Source of the DNA: Gilliamella sp. wkB108
GTDB taxonomy: Bacteria; Pseudomonadota; Gammaproteobacteria; Enterobacterales; Orbaceae
Direction of reading: 5' to 3'
DNA length: 64,000 bases
Assembly (NCBI RefSeq): GCF_001690195.1
Contig: NZ_LZGM01000084.1
Location: 1-64,000 of the forward strand
A program made the translations under genes and the position numbers. The stretch's first letter is position 1. Each line of letters starts with the position of its first letter. Under the pieces are notes generated by a model. That model saw nothing but the letters and a program-made list of their open reading frames with translations, was not told the DNA's origin and searched no databases. Positions 1 to 8,331 of the stretch are shown here, one piece after another.

Positions 1-429
1 TTTACCACAATAAGAATGGCTAGTTGCCATATAATTTTTTAATTGCTGATTAACATAGATACAGTCAACCATTAAATTGTTATTCTTAATCATTATTGGC
101 ATATAGGCCTCAGTTTCATCTGAAGCGGTATTAGAATAATAAAATGCTGGTTTATTATTCCATCTAAAAAAATTAATATATACCATGCCTCTAATTCCAA
201 TTACATTTTTAAGGGATTTATTGATATTTTTTCCATGTACTTCCAATATGCCGGGTTTTATAAAAACTTCACTCTCCTTCTCATCACAATAGTAAGAAGT
301 AAATTTATAAGATTGAGCTTTAAGGTTAAAGTGATAATTTCTTACTGAGGTTTTATTTGAACAAGGTTGCTTTGCATAGCAAACAGTACTGATAATTAGC
401 GTGAAAATTAACAATATTATTTTTTGCAT
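1..429 (-). CDS. Probable secreted immunity protein (cut by window edge)
   Basis: Reading leftward from an ATG at 429, the frame stays open for 143 codons to the window edge, so the C-terminus is not visible. The first ~19 residues are a classic Sec signal peptide (MQKIILLIFTLIIS, then VCYA before KQ), so the protein should be periplasmic. The mature part starts KQPCSNK and holds several cysteines that could form disulfides. I recognise no family. It begins one base after the stop of the large peptidoglycan-hydrolase gene, with an AGGAG-like site overlapping that gene's end, so the two are co-transcribed and probably translationally coupled. A small periplasmic protein right behind a periplasm-acting effector is the usual place for its immunity protein. 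That role is inference from position and export signal only. Confidence 0.7.
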   Translation of the reverse strand, partial: MQKIILLIFTLIISTVCYAKQPCSNKTSVRNYHFNLKAQSYKFTSYYCDEKESEVFIKPGILEVHGKNINKSLKNVIGIRGMVYINFFRWNNKPAFYYSNTASDETEAYMPIMIKNNNLMVDCIYVNQQLKNYMATSHSYCGK

Positions 430-430
430 A

Positions 431-3400
431 TTAAAACTCCTCAGTCAAAATTGAGGTTTGTCGAAGAATAGCTTCAAAACGCTTAGCAAATTCTGCTAGT
501 TTATCAGCATAGTCAGATCCATTTATAACTGCTCTTGCTGCTTTATAGTCAATACGATTTTTATTAATATACGTTGTTAGTTTTTTAGTACTAAAACCGC
601 CGGTCATCGATCCCCATATCAAAATTGGTACCGCATTATCAAGTTCAGCGGCTTTATCAGGATCTTTTACAAAATCAATACCAAAATAGTCACTGGCTCT
701 TTTATAATTGCCTTTAAAGGTTAAATGAGCTAAACCTCTACCACGATATGTATATCCGTCACCCTGTTTTGTATTTCCATTATCTTTAGCTCGCTTTCGT
801 AAATCTTCAGTAGGAGCTAATACAGGATCATATCGATTAAAATATGATAATGAACCATGTTCAAACAACGCACAAAAAACATCCTCACCCCAAGTCGCTT
901 CCCAACGAGCTGTGGCTAACATATAAGATAGATAGTAAATATTGGGTTTAAATTCATCATTTTTTCTATAAAACAGATTGATTCGTTCAATAATACCCCG
1001 AAGTGTATATTTGGATTTTTGATTAAAATCAGGAACATTATCCGTATCTTTTTTCTTAAAATTTTTATGTTCACTTTCATACTTAACAAGGAAACTTTCT
1101 ACATCGATCAGATCTTGATATGTCACAAATTTAAACAGCGAGATAGGATGGATAAACCATACTTTACCATCCTTGCTAAGGGTGGCGGGTGGCGTGGAGT
1201 TTGCTGGTGCGGTTGAGGTATCTGCACCCTTTCCATTTTCAGCAGTAGTGTCAGTTTGTTGGCTTTGCTTAGCTAAGCCTTTAACCACATCATCCCACCA
1301 CAGCATTTTTTTCGCCTTTTCTTTGGTTTTTTCCCAAAGCATGACACACCTTTCTAGCTCTTCTAATTGAACACAAATTTCAAGTTGTTCTTTACTCAGT
1401 TTTTCTGCTGCTTGATCTTTAAAGTTTTTAGGTAAACGTTTAATTTCTCTTCTTAGCTGTTCCAATCCTTTTTTTACAGGTTTTTGCTTGCTTGCATTTA
1501 ATGTGCTTATGTACGCATCACATTTTGCTTCATTCCCTTTCTTTAAATAGTCCAAGATGTTTTGGGCATCTCCGGTCATTTCACTGTTCAATTCTTCCCA
1601 TTTTGATATTTTACCTTCTGTATTAAGTTTACCATACCATTCACTTTCATAATTGATTAATAACCGTGCTAGCGCCGTGATTAATATTGGCTCATCAACG
1701 ATTCCTTTAAAGCAATTTTGTTCTATCATTGCATATTTCTCTTGCCCTGACTTATATTGCTTATCTAAGATTGTTAATACCTCTTTTATGGATGGCGTGT
1801 ACTGTTCTAAAGATGAATTATCTTTATTTCTTTTTAAGGTCTTTTCTGCACTAAGATAAAATTCTTTTAAGCTGGCACTTTCTTTAATCTGCTTAAAATC
1901 AAACCAGTCCCAACAACTGACTCTTTTCACACCTTCGCCTTCGGTTGATACCCACCCTGGGATAGGCAAATTTTTATCATCTAATAATTTTTCTACCCTT
2001 ATCCATAAAGTACCTTGCTCATCCTCTGCCCGATTTTCTTTTGCCCGAAATTTATTATCATCCAAATCTAGCAATAAAGACGTGCCGACAATATGGGTAC
2101 TACTTTTTAAATCACTAACCTGTAACGGATGCTTACTCCATGCTGGCGTATTTTCAGTTAATTCAATATTGTCATTTGGTATAGCTTTTTTCTCTATCGC
2201 TTCATTGTTTTCTATCCATAATTTCTTGCTTTGGTTTTCTGCTATTGTAATTTCTATTTGTAACCACTTTATATTTATCGCTTTACTTATTACCTTGATT
2301 TGTGTTTCTTTAAGCGGTTTACCTACGGTTGTATCGGGTTTCGTATTAAGAAGCAAAAATTTCGCACCTTTAGATATCCCTAATAATGGTTTTTCTTTTT
2401 TAGGTATTTTGCTCGCCTCTGTTTGCGTTTTTGTTATGTAACTCGCTAAATCTTCACTGGTAAAACATTCAATATGTAAATTTGGTCTAAATTTACTTTT
2501 TTTTAAACCACCGCCAAGTGGTAAGGTCTCTATATCTTGATAACTGTTATCTTTATTTTTTTCTTTGCGAATACTATCATTCTGATTATGACCAATATGT
2601 CCTACTAAATCACCCGCTTTTATTGGAAACGGTTTATCTAATACCACAACCTCATTATATTTTTTCCCTCTTACTATATGTTTTAAACCATCAAATTTGA
2701 CCATTTTTTTCGTGTCAGGTAAGGGTAAAGTTGGTTGACCATTTCGAACAATTTCCGTCAGTTCAACAAGCTTTCCTGCTTTTTTTTCACCCGTTATTTT
2801 TATTTGGGTTCCCTGTGGTAGCATTGAAATATTATCACTACCACCTTCGTTTTTGATGCCTAATCCCCTGGATTTAGCTTGACTTGTATCTGGTCGGTCG
2901 CTTGGGGGAATCTCAAATATCGATTCAGTTAGTTGCTTATTTGAATCATTGTAAACCAAACCCAGAATTTGATGTCCCTTATAATCATAAGGCTTTAATA
3001 TGGGAATTGAGGAATAACCATCTACCAAGCTCGAAACGCCATACCATTTAAATTCATCTTCATGCACTTCAAGATTTAAATTAACTTTTGTTCCAGTCTG
3101 TAATACTCCTAGAATCTGTTTATTTGGGTCATGCCGGATATTTAATCCCTTAACATATTCCAAACTTCCATCTACTTGATAAACATCTTGTTCCCAAAAT
3201 GCTGGTGTAGGCTCTTTGGGATTATCATCGTAGTATTTAGTATCAGCCAAATGCATATACAAACTATAAAAATAGAGGCGATGACCTGGTTTTTTGTCTT
3301 TTTTTGACTTGGTTGCTGGCGCAGTTGATGTTTTGGTTGACGAGGATGAGGCATTCGATGATTGAGCTGAATTAGCCGTTGCTTCTGATTTTTGTGTGTC

Positions 3401-3814
3401 GGCATTATCCGTTGGCTTATTAGTTTCTGCTGCTTTTGGTGTTTCTTTTTCAATAAGATCCATTTCAAGCAGATGCCGAACTAAGACAAAACCGGTTGAG
3501 AAAAAACCAACTTCATCACCATAATCTACTTTTTGATAATTGTCATTAACGCGATAAGCTATGACTTCTCCATCAGCAATACAATGCACTTTACGAACAC
3601 TTTCATTACCTAATCCGGCAAGAACATTCTGATCAAAATGAATTCCACCATGCACCTGATTGTTTATACTGACAGGATAAAAGCCACTTTGTGCTAATTG
3701 TAATGACCGATAATAATGATTTTCACTTGGTTTATCTTCATCATTTTTGATAACCGGGAACTTCCATCTTTTTACTGCTAATAATGCCATTTTTTTAATC
3801 CTTTTATTTAACAA
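431..3814 (-). CDS. Large bifunctional peptidoglycan hydrolase, T6SS effector-like (M23-like + GH19-like)
   Basis: 1127 residues with no signal peptide and no membrane segment. The N-terminal half reads as a split M23 metallopeptidase fold: HGGIHF at 55-60, a DGEV strand near 81-84, YMHLA at 186-190, GDLVGHIGHN at 401-410 and PNLHIE at 444-449. A Ser/Thr/Ala/Lys-rich linker (about 122-176) and further beta-rich sequence are inserted inside it. The canonical HxH zinc motif appears as N-L-H, so metal binding may be altered. The C-terminal ~170 residues resemble GH19/phage-lysozyme domains: ARWEATWGED, then YRGRGLAHLT and NY, then a DP.KA helix. Cell-wall cleavage without an export signal points to delivery by a contact-dependent machine. 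Bifunctional amidase/lysozyme T6SS effectors such as TseP are known and have a comparable layout. No Hcp, VgrG or PAAR gene is visible here. A probable immunity gene follows immediately. Confidence 0.75.
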   Translation of the reverse strand: MLNKRIKKMALLAVKRWKFPVIKNDEDKPSENHYYRSLQLAQSGFYPVSINNQVHGGIHFDQNVLAGLGNESVRKVHCIADGEVIAYRVNDNYQKVDYGDEVGFFSTGFVLVRHLLEMDLIEKETPKAAETNKPTDNADTQKSEATANSAQSSNASSSSTKTSTAPATKSKKDKKPGHRLYFYSLYMHLADTKYYDDNPKEPTPAFWEQDVYQVDGSLEYVKGLNIRHDPNKQILGVLQTGTKVNLNLEVHEDEFKWYGVSSLVDGYSSIPILKPYDYKGHQILGLVYNDSNKQLTESIFEIPPSDRPDTSQAKSRGLGIKNEGGSDNISMLPQGTQIKITGEKKAGKLVELTEIVRNGQPTLPLPDTKKMVKFDGLKHIVRGKKYNEVVVLDKPFPIKAGDLVGHIGHNQNDSIRKEKNKDNSYQDIETLPLGGGLKKSKFRPNLHIECFTSEDLASYITKTQTEASKIPKKEKPLLGISKGAKFLLLNTKPDTTVGKPLKETQIKVISKAINIKWLQIEITIAENQSKKLWIENNEAIEKKAIPNDNIELTENTPAWSKHPLQVSDLKSSTHIVGTSLLLDLDDNKFRAKENRAEDEQGTLWIRVEKLLDDKNLPIPGWVSTEGEGVKRVSCWDWFDFKQIKESASLKEFYLSAEKTLKRNKDNSSLEQYTPSIKEVLTILDKQYKSGQEKYAMIEQNCFKGIVDEPILITALARLLINYESEWYGKLNTEGKISKWEELNSEMTGDAQNILDYLKKGNEAKCDAYISTLNASKQKPVKKGLEQLRREIKRLPKNFKDQAAEKLSKEQLEICVQLEELERCVMLWEKTKEKAKKMLWWDDVVKGLAKQSQQTDTTAENGKGADTSTAPANSTPPATLSKDGKVWFIHPISLFKFVTYQDLIDVESFLVKYESEHKNFKKKDTDNVPDFNQKSKYTLRGIIERINLFYRKNDEFKPNIYYLSYMLATARWEATWGEDVFCALFEHGSLSYFNRYDPVLAPTEDLRKRAKDNGNTKQGDGYTYRGRGLAHLTFKGNYKRASDYFGIDFVKDPDKAAELDNAVPILIWGSMTGGFSTKKLTTYINKNRIDYKAARAVINGSDYADKLAEFAKRFEAILRQTSILTEEF

Positions 3815-3828
3815 TTTGGTATTTAGTC

Positions 3829-3945
3829 AATTGATTAATAAACATTTTAGCGCCGTTAATGATACTGGCTTATCAATTATTTTTTTAAAACTATCGGCTA
3901 TTATCGCTACATATTTTTATTGGTTAGGGTGATATTGCAAAATGC
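3829..3945 (-). pseudogene. Decayed fragment of a second copy of the effector gene
   Basis: Translated on the minus strand, this stretch gives ILQYHPNQ, a stop, then KYVAIIADSFKKIID and KPVSLTALKCLLIN. This lines up with effector residues around ILDKQYKSGQEKYAMIEQN and EPILITALARLLIN, encoded at about 1640-1760. The DNA itself is clearly similar between the two places. An in-frame stop, a small deletion and the absence of flanking domains show it is a remnant. Weaker similarity may continue to about 4010. It lies just upstream of the intact effector, as expected after duplication or replacement of an effector cassette. Confidence 0.75.
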
Positions 3946-4176
3946 CAATCTCTATTTAATTATTTCGAATTTTTTCTGAAAGAAATCTAGATTTCTTTAC
4001 AAAAGGATTCTCTCAATTAAAAGCAATAAATAGCAGCAATTTGAATTTTCCTTGTAGCAATCTTTTTCGAAAAAGTTAGTTTCATCATATTCCTTTTTTA
4101 ATTTTTTATCTCCATATAATTGCTTTTTAGAGTTGTTTTAATAATATACAGGAATGTTGGTTATGGCAGCGACATT

Positions 4177-5244
4177 TTATTTCGGTATTTTTTTAAGTTC
4201 TTTTTCTTCTGTCTCATATAAGTCACTATAATTAAATATTTTTTTAGTCAACATTTTTCCCTTTTTATCGTAGGTGGTGACAATTTTATAATCTTTACCA
4301 AACACATCGGGATGATAATATGTAACTTGAACTAAAGCACCAGATAAATCATAATTATACCAATTCCCCACTGAAATACCTGTTGCATCAAAATGGCCTT
4401 GGCAACCTTTTTCCGATATTTGACCATTTGGATAATATTCTATTCGCAGTGAATAACAACGAGGAAGATTATCTAATGAAATTGATGAATTAGTTTTACT
4501 ATGCTTTGGGGTTGATACTTTTTGGGTAACCATAGTGGCTAAATGACAACCATCAGTTAGCTTATTGTTACATGCTTGATTAAACCAAGATAGAGCTTGT
4601 TGGTAATTGGATTGAGCTAGTGTAATTATCCCTAAATTAAGTTGCGCAAAAGCACTGAAATCATTATTCGCTTTAGCCGCCGTTTTAAACCAATATATCC
4701 CTTCTTTTTCGTCATTTTCTGTATTAAACCCAGCATCATACAAATATAAATTACCTAACTCTACTTGGGCAGCAATATAACCTTGCTCTGCCGCTCTTCT
4801 CAACCAATATAAAGCTCGTAAACTATCATATTTATTCATCAAAAAACCAAAGCGGTAACACACACCTAAATAGTATTGTGATTGAACATGATTTTGTTTC
4901 GCCGCTTCTAGTAACCAGCTAATGGTTTTTTTATAGTTTCTGCGTTCCAAATAAATCATAGCCAAAGCAAACTGAGCATCGGCATACCCTTGCTGAGCTG
5001 ATTTTTGATACCAGTAAAAAATTTTATCATTATTTTTTTCACCAATATTTTGAGATAACAACCTATTAGCAAGTAAATACTGAGCGACTTTATCACCGTT
5101 TTCAGATTTAAGGATTAAATCATCTTTAGGGCTATTATTTGCCTTTGCAATATTATCAATATTAACTACCCACAATAGAAAAAATAATATTGTTATAAGG
5201 TAGCTTTTTTTATTACAGTATTTCCGTTTGTTTTTTTCTATCAT
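4177..5244 (-). CDS. Sel1-repeat protein with MORN/YwqK-like C-terminal region
   Basis: From the ATG at 5244 the product is 355 residues: a signal peptide or anchor (KSYLITILFFLLWVVNI, cleaving after IAKA), then about five Sel1-type TPR repeats (for example YWYQKSAQQGYADAQFALAMIY and ALYWLRRAAEQGYIAAQVELG), then a C-terminal part with a YYPNGQISEKG unit typical of MORN-like/YwqK antitoxin repeats. Sel1 proteins act as periplasmic or envelope scaffolds; the partner is unknown. An upstream in-frame start at 5325 would add 27 residues, but those residues (FNYNDLYKMIEKN) duplicate the protein's own C-terminal end (FNYSDLYETEEKE), so they probably belong to the tail of a lost neighbouring copy. 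I therefore prefer 5244. Position beside an effector/immunity pair makes an accessory or immunity role possible, not shown. Confidence 0.7.
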   Translation of the reverse strand: MIEKNKRKYCNKKSYLITILFFLLWVVNIDNIAKANNSPKDDLILKSENGDKVAQYLLANRLLSQNIGEKNNDKIFYWYQKSAQQGYADAQFALAMIYLERRNYKKTISWLLEAAKQNHVQSQYYLGVCYRFGFLMNKYDSLRALYWLRRAAEQGYIAAQVELGNLYLYDAGFNTENDEKEGIYWFKTAAKANNDFSAFAQLNLGIITLAQSNYQQALSWFNQACNNKLTDGCHLATMVTQKVSTPKHSKTNSSISLDNLPRCYSLRIEYYPNGQISEKGCQGHFDATGISVGNWYNYDLSGALVQVTYYHPDVFGKDYKIVTTYDKKGKMLTKKIFNYSDLYETEEKELKKIPK

Positions 5245-5280
5245 CTTATATAAATCATTATAATTAAATATTTTGTAAAA

Positions 5281-5311
5281 ATATTTCAGGTTAAATATAC
5301 GTTTGAGTATA
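5281..5311 (-). repeat. Dispersed intergenic element, copy 1
   Basis: On the minus strand it reads TATACTCAAACGTATA then TTTAACCTGAAATAT. It is one of six related elements in the window (others at 8202, 16053, 42413, 47411, 61121). It lies beyond the 3' end of the LysR gene at 5455, in that gene's orientation. A short palindrome, GAGTATA/TATACTC, sits at its edge (5304-5323). Confidence 0.7.
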
Positions 5312-5454
5312 AAAGCTATACTCAATATTAGCTATAACATCTTAATTTATTGAAGAATAAATTTGAACAACAGGTTAAAATCATTAGTCTCCTTAAATGT
5401 TGCTACTCTTTAATACCTAATGTGTGCTAAAGCATTGAATTGGATAATAACAAA

Positions 5455-6333
5455 TCATGTTATATCGTTCATCACAATTTTGAGAAAGTCATCGCGGAAA
5501 CAGTTTTTCAACTCAGGATTCCAGCTTACACCAATCTCCCAGCGTATTTGGTTGTTAGGTGGAATAAGTAGTTTTACGCCGTCTGGTAAAAAATGTTGAA
5601 CGCTTTTGGGCAACAATGCAATCCCATTCCCCCCAGCAACTAACGCTAACAGGGTTGTCATATCTCCCGTAATGGAAACTTGATTTGCATTTAATAGATT
5701 ATTTTGTAGAAATAATGTTGTTTCTGCGGCTAAACAAGGATTGGTTAATGGATCTAATTGTAACAATGGATAAGCAGATAAAATGCGTTGTATATCGGTA
5801 GGTTCAATATCACATATTGTTGGTACAGCTAAAGCTAATATCTCTTCATGAATAACTTGTGACGCTAGATTTTTTGTTATCGGCATCCTGACAAATCCGG
5901 CATGTAATCCCCCTTCTTGCAACATTTCCATTTGTACACTAGAGGGAAGTTGATTAATTTCTACATCACATTCAGGATATTGTTGACGAAATTGATTTAT
6001 CCAATGAGGAACATTTTGAAATGAAGAAATACCAAACCCGATAAATAATTTTTCATGATTAGGGTTATTTAATTGTTTGGCATAATTTAAGAATTCAACA
6101 TGAGATTGTAAAATTTCATTAGCCTTAGGGTAAAGTTGTTCCCCAAATGAAGTTAGGGTTGCACCATGACGACCACGGAAAAAAAGCTGTCCATTAGTCA
6201 ATTTTTCTAATGCTTTTATCTGTTTTGATAACGCAGGTTGAGTTAAAAAAAGTGATTTAGCAGCATGACTGTAATTGCCCTTTTCCGCTAATTTAACAAA
6301 AGCATGTAGGAGTTTTATATCTATTCCTTTCAT
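5455..6333 (-). CDS. LysR-family transcriptional regulator
   Basis: 292 residues, the normal LysR length. The N-terminal winged helix-turn-helix is clear (residues ~1-60: FVKLAEKGNYSHAAKSLFLTQPALSKQIKALE), followed by the periplasmic-binding-like effector domain. The end of the effector domain has the usual GNGIALLPKSV segment. It is divergent from the HAD phosphatase at 6559; the 225-bp gap contains repeated CATAACTAA/ATGATACTAATTCATAAC-type sequences compatible with LysR T-N11-A boxes, so it probably controls itself and that neighbour. The inducer cannot be inferred. Confidence 0.88.
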   Translation of the reverse strand: MKGIDIKLLHAFVKLAEKGNYSHAAKSLFLTQPALSKQIKALEKLTNGQLFFRGRHGATLTSFGEQLYPKANEILQSHVEFLNYAKQLNNPNHEKLFIGFGISSFQNVPHWINQFRQQYPECDVEINQLPSSVQMEMLQEGGLHAGFVRMPITKNLASQVIHEEILALAVPTICDIEPTDIQRILSAYPLLQLDPLTNPCLAAETTLFLQNNLLNANQVSITGDMTTLLALVAGGNGIALLPKSVQHFLPDGVKLLIPPNNQIRWEIGVSWNPELKNCFRDDFLKIVMNDIT

Positions 6334-6558
6334 TTATAGACTCCAGAAAAAAATGGAATTATACAGGTACTCATAACTAACATATGATACTAATTCATAA
6401 CTAAAAAGATGACAAATCTTTTGCTGTTTTGCTTGTATAACTTATTGTTAATATCAATTGATAGTTAGATTAATGTAATTTAAGTAAAACCAACAAATAT
6501 TGCAGTATTAATGGAACTCTTTTTAAAATTAATCATTGCAAAAATAAGGATAGCATAA

Positions 6559-7266
6559 ATGGATAATCACATACCTAAAATAGCAGCAGTGTTGTTTGAT
6601 ATGGATGGTGTACTTATTGATTCTAATGCCGTTATAGAACGAGCTTGGCTAGAAGCAGCTCAAATGTATGGTATAACAATATCAGAACAAGATATGCTGC
6701 AACATATTCATGGGCAACCCGGACCACATACTATCCGCACACTTTTTTCTGATCTGCCGATAGAAGATCAGAAAAAAGTCCAAGCTCATATTATTGATTG
6801 TGAAAATATTGCAACCTATGATCCAATTCCCGGTGTTGCACAGTTAATTATCTCTCTTCATGCGCACCACATTTGTGTTGGGATTGTAACTAGTGGGTGG
6901 CGCGAAAAAGTTAACCGTGTAATTACCATGCTCGGCGTTGAAAAATGTATCTCGGTTATTGTTGAACGGGATGATGTGAGTCGAGGTAAACCATTCCCTG
7001 ACCCTTACATTTTAGCAGCAAAGCGTTTACATCTACCTTCAGAACAAACGTTAGTCTTTGAGGACTCACGTAGTGGAGTAATTTCAGCAGTTGCAGCTGG
7101 TGCATTTTGCGTTGGCATTGGTAATACTGAATTAGTCGAATGTGGCGCAAAGCTAACAATACCAGATTTCACTGGTGTTAGCGTCATTAGTCAACCGGAT
7201 GACAAAATAGTTATGGCTTTTGATCCTAATCATACTTTAGTCATGGAAAAATCAAAAATAGCTTGA
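6559..7266 (+). CDS. HAD-superfamily sugar-phosphatase/phosphoglucomutase-like hydrolase
   Basis: 235 residues with all four HAD motifs: DMDGVLIDS (nucleophile Asp and acid/base Asp) near residue 14, VTSG (motif II), the Lys of RGKPFPDPY (motif III) and VFEDSRSGV (motif IV). The helical insert between motif I and II is the subfamily IA cap. Such proteins dephosphorylate small sugar phosphates or interconvert them (beta-phosphoglucomutase, YfbT/YniC type). The exact substrate cannot be read from sequence. The start has an AAGGA site 9 bases upstream. It is divergent from a LysR gene, which is the likely regulator. Confidence 0.85.
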   Translation: MDNHIPKIAAVLFDMDGVLIDSNAVIERAWLEAAQMYGITISEQDMLQHIHGQPGPHTIRTLFSDLPIEDQKKVQAHIIDCENIATYDPIPGVAQLIISLHAHHICVGIVTSGWREKVNRVITMLGVEKCISVIVERDDVSRGKPFPDPYILAAKRLHLPSEQTLVFEDSRSGVISAVAAGAFCVGIGNTELVECGAKLTIPDFTGVSVISQPDDKIVMAFDPNHTLVMEKSKIA

Positions 7267-7286
7267 ATTAGCCAAAAAAAGAATTG

Positions 7287-7697
7287 TTAAGTACTTGATT
7301 GAATGTGATACAAATTTTTTATTTCATCAATAAAGTTAATATTGTAATAGATATCTTCTTGTTTTTTAGGAAAGATTTTTAACAATCCGTTATAAAATTC
7401 AAGTGCTGCTGACAAAAAAGCCTGCATAAATTCGATAAAATCGACATTAATTCTATCATCATCTACAGTTAGTATTAGGCGAGAATTCTTTTTTTGCAAA
7501 ATAACTTTGATTGGCTGATCGGGAAAATAGAATTCTGAACTAGAATGCGTTTTTAGATCATTGAGGGTATTTAAAAAATAAAACCATAATTGATCTATCA
7601 AATCCCAATACCTAAAACCCAAGATATTTTTATTTTGATATTCAATACATATAGCACCATAAAGATAATCATAATCTAAATGATGCTTAATCAACAC
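7287..7697 (-). pseudogene. Small protein of unknown family, probably missing its true start
   Basis: The only usable start is a GTG at 7697 with no Shine-Dalgarno sequence, giving 136 residues rich in aromatic and acidic residues (KHHLDYDYLYGAICIEY, LIDQLWFYFLNTLNDL). The frame continues upstream for 36 more codons to a TAG at 7806-7808, and those codons read like real protein (RFDKIATYILLPNYKIKD), but contain no ATG, GTG or TTG. I infer that the 5' end or start codon was lost, leaving a remnant. I do not recognise the family. The size and composition resemble bacterial immunity proteins, but that is only an impression. It is convergent with the HAD gene. Confidence 0.5.
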
Positions 7698-7961
7698 ATC
7701 ATCATTTTTGATACTGATAAATTTTGTCTGATTTATTTTGTTTAAATCTTTTATCTTATAGTTAGGTAAAAGTATGTAGGTAGCTATTTTATCAAATCTT
7801 ATATCCTATTGATTAATTTTGATAATAACACCGTTTTATTGTTAGTTTATTAGTATAAATAATGTGCTAGTAAAAGCCAAAGTTGCATTGATTTTAGCAT
7901 TGGATCATCTGTTGGTTTTCAAATATTGAAATAGTAACTGAAATGAGATTTCAATCTTAGC

Positions 7962-8192
7962 TATTGAATTTAGCCATTATGAAAAAATGAGACGGTATAG
8001 ACTCCTGAATATTTTTTACAATACAGGCATCATTTTATAAACAAACAAATCCTGTTATTACTCCCTTCGCCGTTAAATTTAGCCATTAAGAAAAAATGAA
8101 ACGGTATAGACTCCTGAATATTTTTTACAATATAGGCATCATTTTATAAACAAACAAATCCTGTTATCACACTCTTCGCTATTGAATTTAGC
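7962..8192. repeat. Tandem direct repeat, period 109 bp, about 2.1 copies
   Basis: Two nearly identical units begin with TTGAATTTAGCCATTA-like sequence (at about 7964 and 8073) and share GACGGTATAGACTCCTGAA and GGCATCATTTTATAAACAAA. A third unit starts at about 8174 and breaks off after TTTAGC. Units differ at only a few positions (for example TACAATACAGG versus TACAATATAGG). No open frame or RNA fold is obvious. It fills most of the gap between the fragment at 7287-7697 and the lpdA terminator; the remainder (7698-7961) shows only the lost 5' part of that fragment. Confidence 0.85.
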
Positions 8193-8201
8193 TTATAATC
8201 T

Positions 8202-8238
8202 TATACTCAAACATATAGCTAACCTGAAATATCTTGTT
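8202..8238 (+). repeat. Dispersed intergenic element, copy 2
   Basis: Reads TATACTCAAACATATAG then CTAACCTGAAATATCTTG on the plus strand, matching the other five copies base for base over most of its length. It abuts the 109-bp tandem repeat on one side and the lpdA terminator on the other. Confidence 0.75.
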
Positions 8239-8267
8239 AAAATATGTCTGTCTTATTTCGGTTTACC

Positions 8268-8300
8268 CAAAAAAATACCGCCAGTAGTTACTGGCGGTAT
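8268..8300 (-). terminator. Rho-independent terminator of the aceE-aceF-lpdA operon
   Basis: A perfect 12-bp stem (ATACCGCCAGTA paired with TACTGGCGGTAT, 2-base central gap so the working loop is slightly larger) is followed on the minus strand by a run of seven T. It lies 32 bp after the lpdA stop. Confidence 0.9.
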
Positions 8301-8331
8301 GATTTCATCTAATAATATGATTTAGTTCACG

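Noticed and set aside
1173-1370. Plus-strand open frames inside the effector gene
   Set aside because: They lie antisense to a well-supported protein, are low-complexity and have no ribosome sites.
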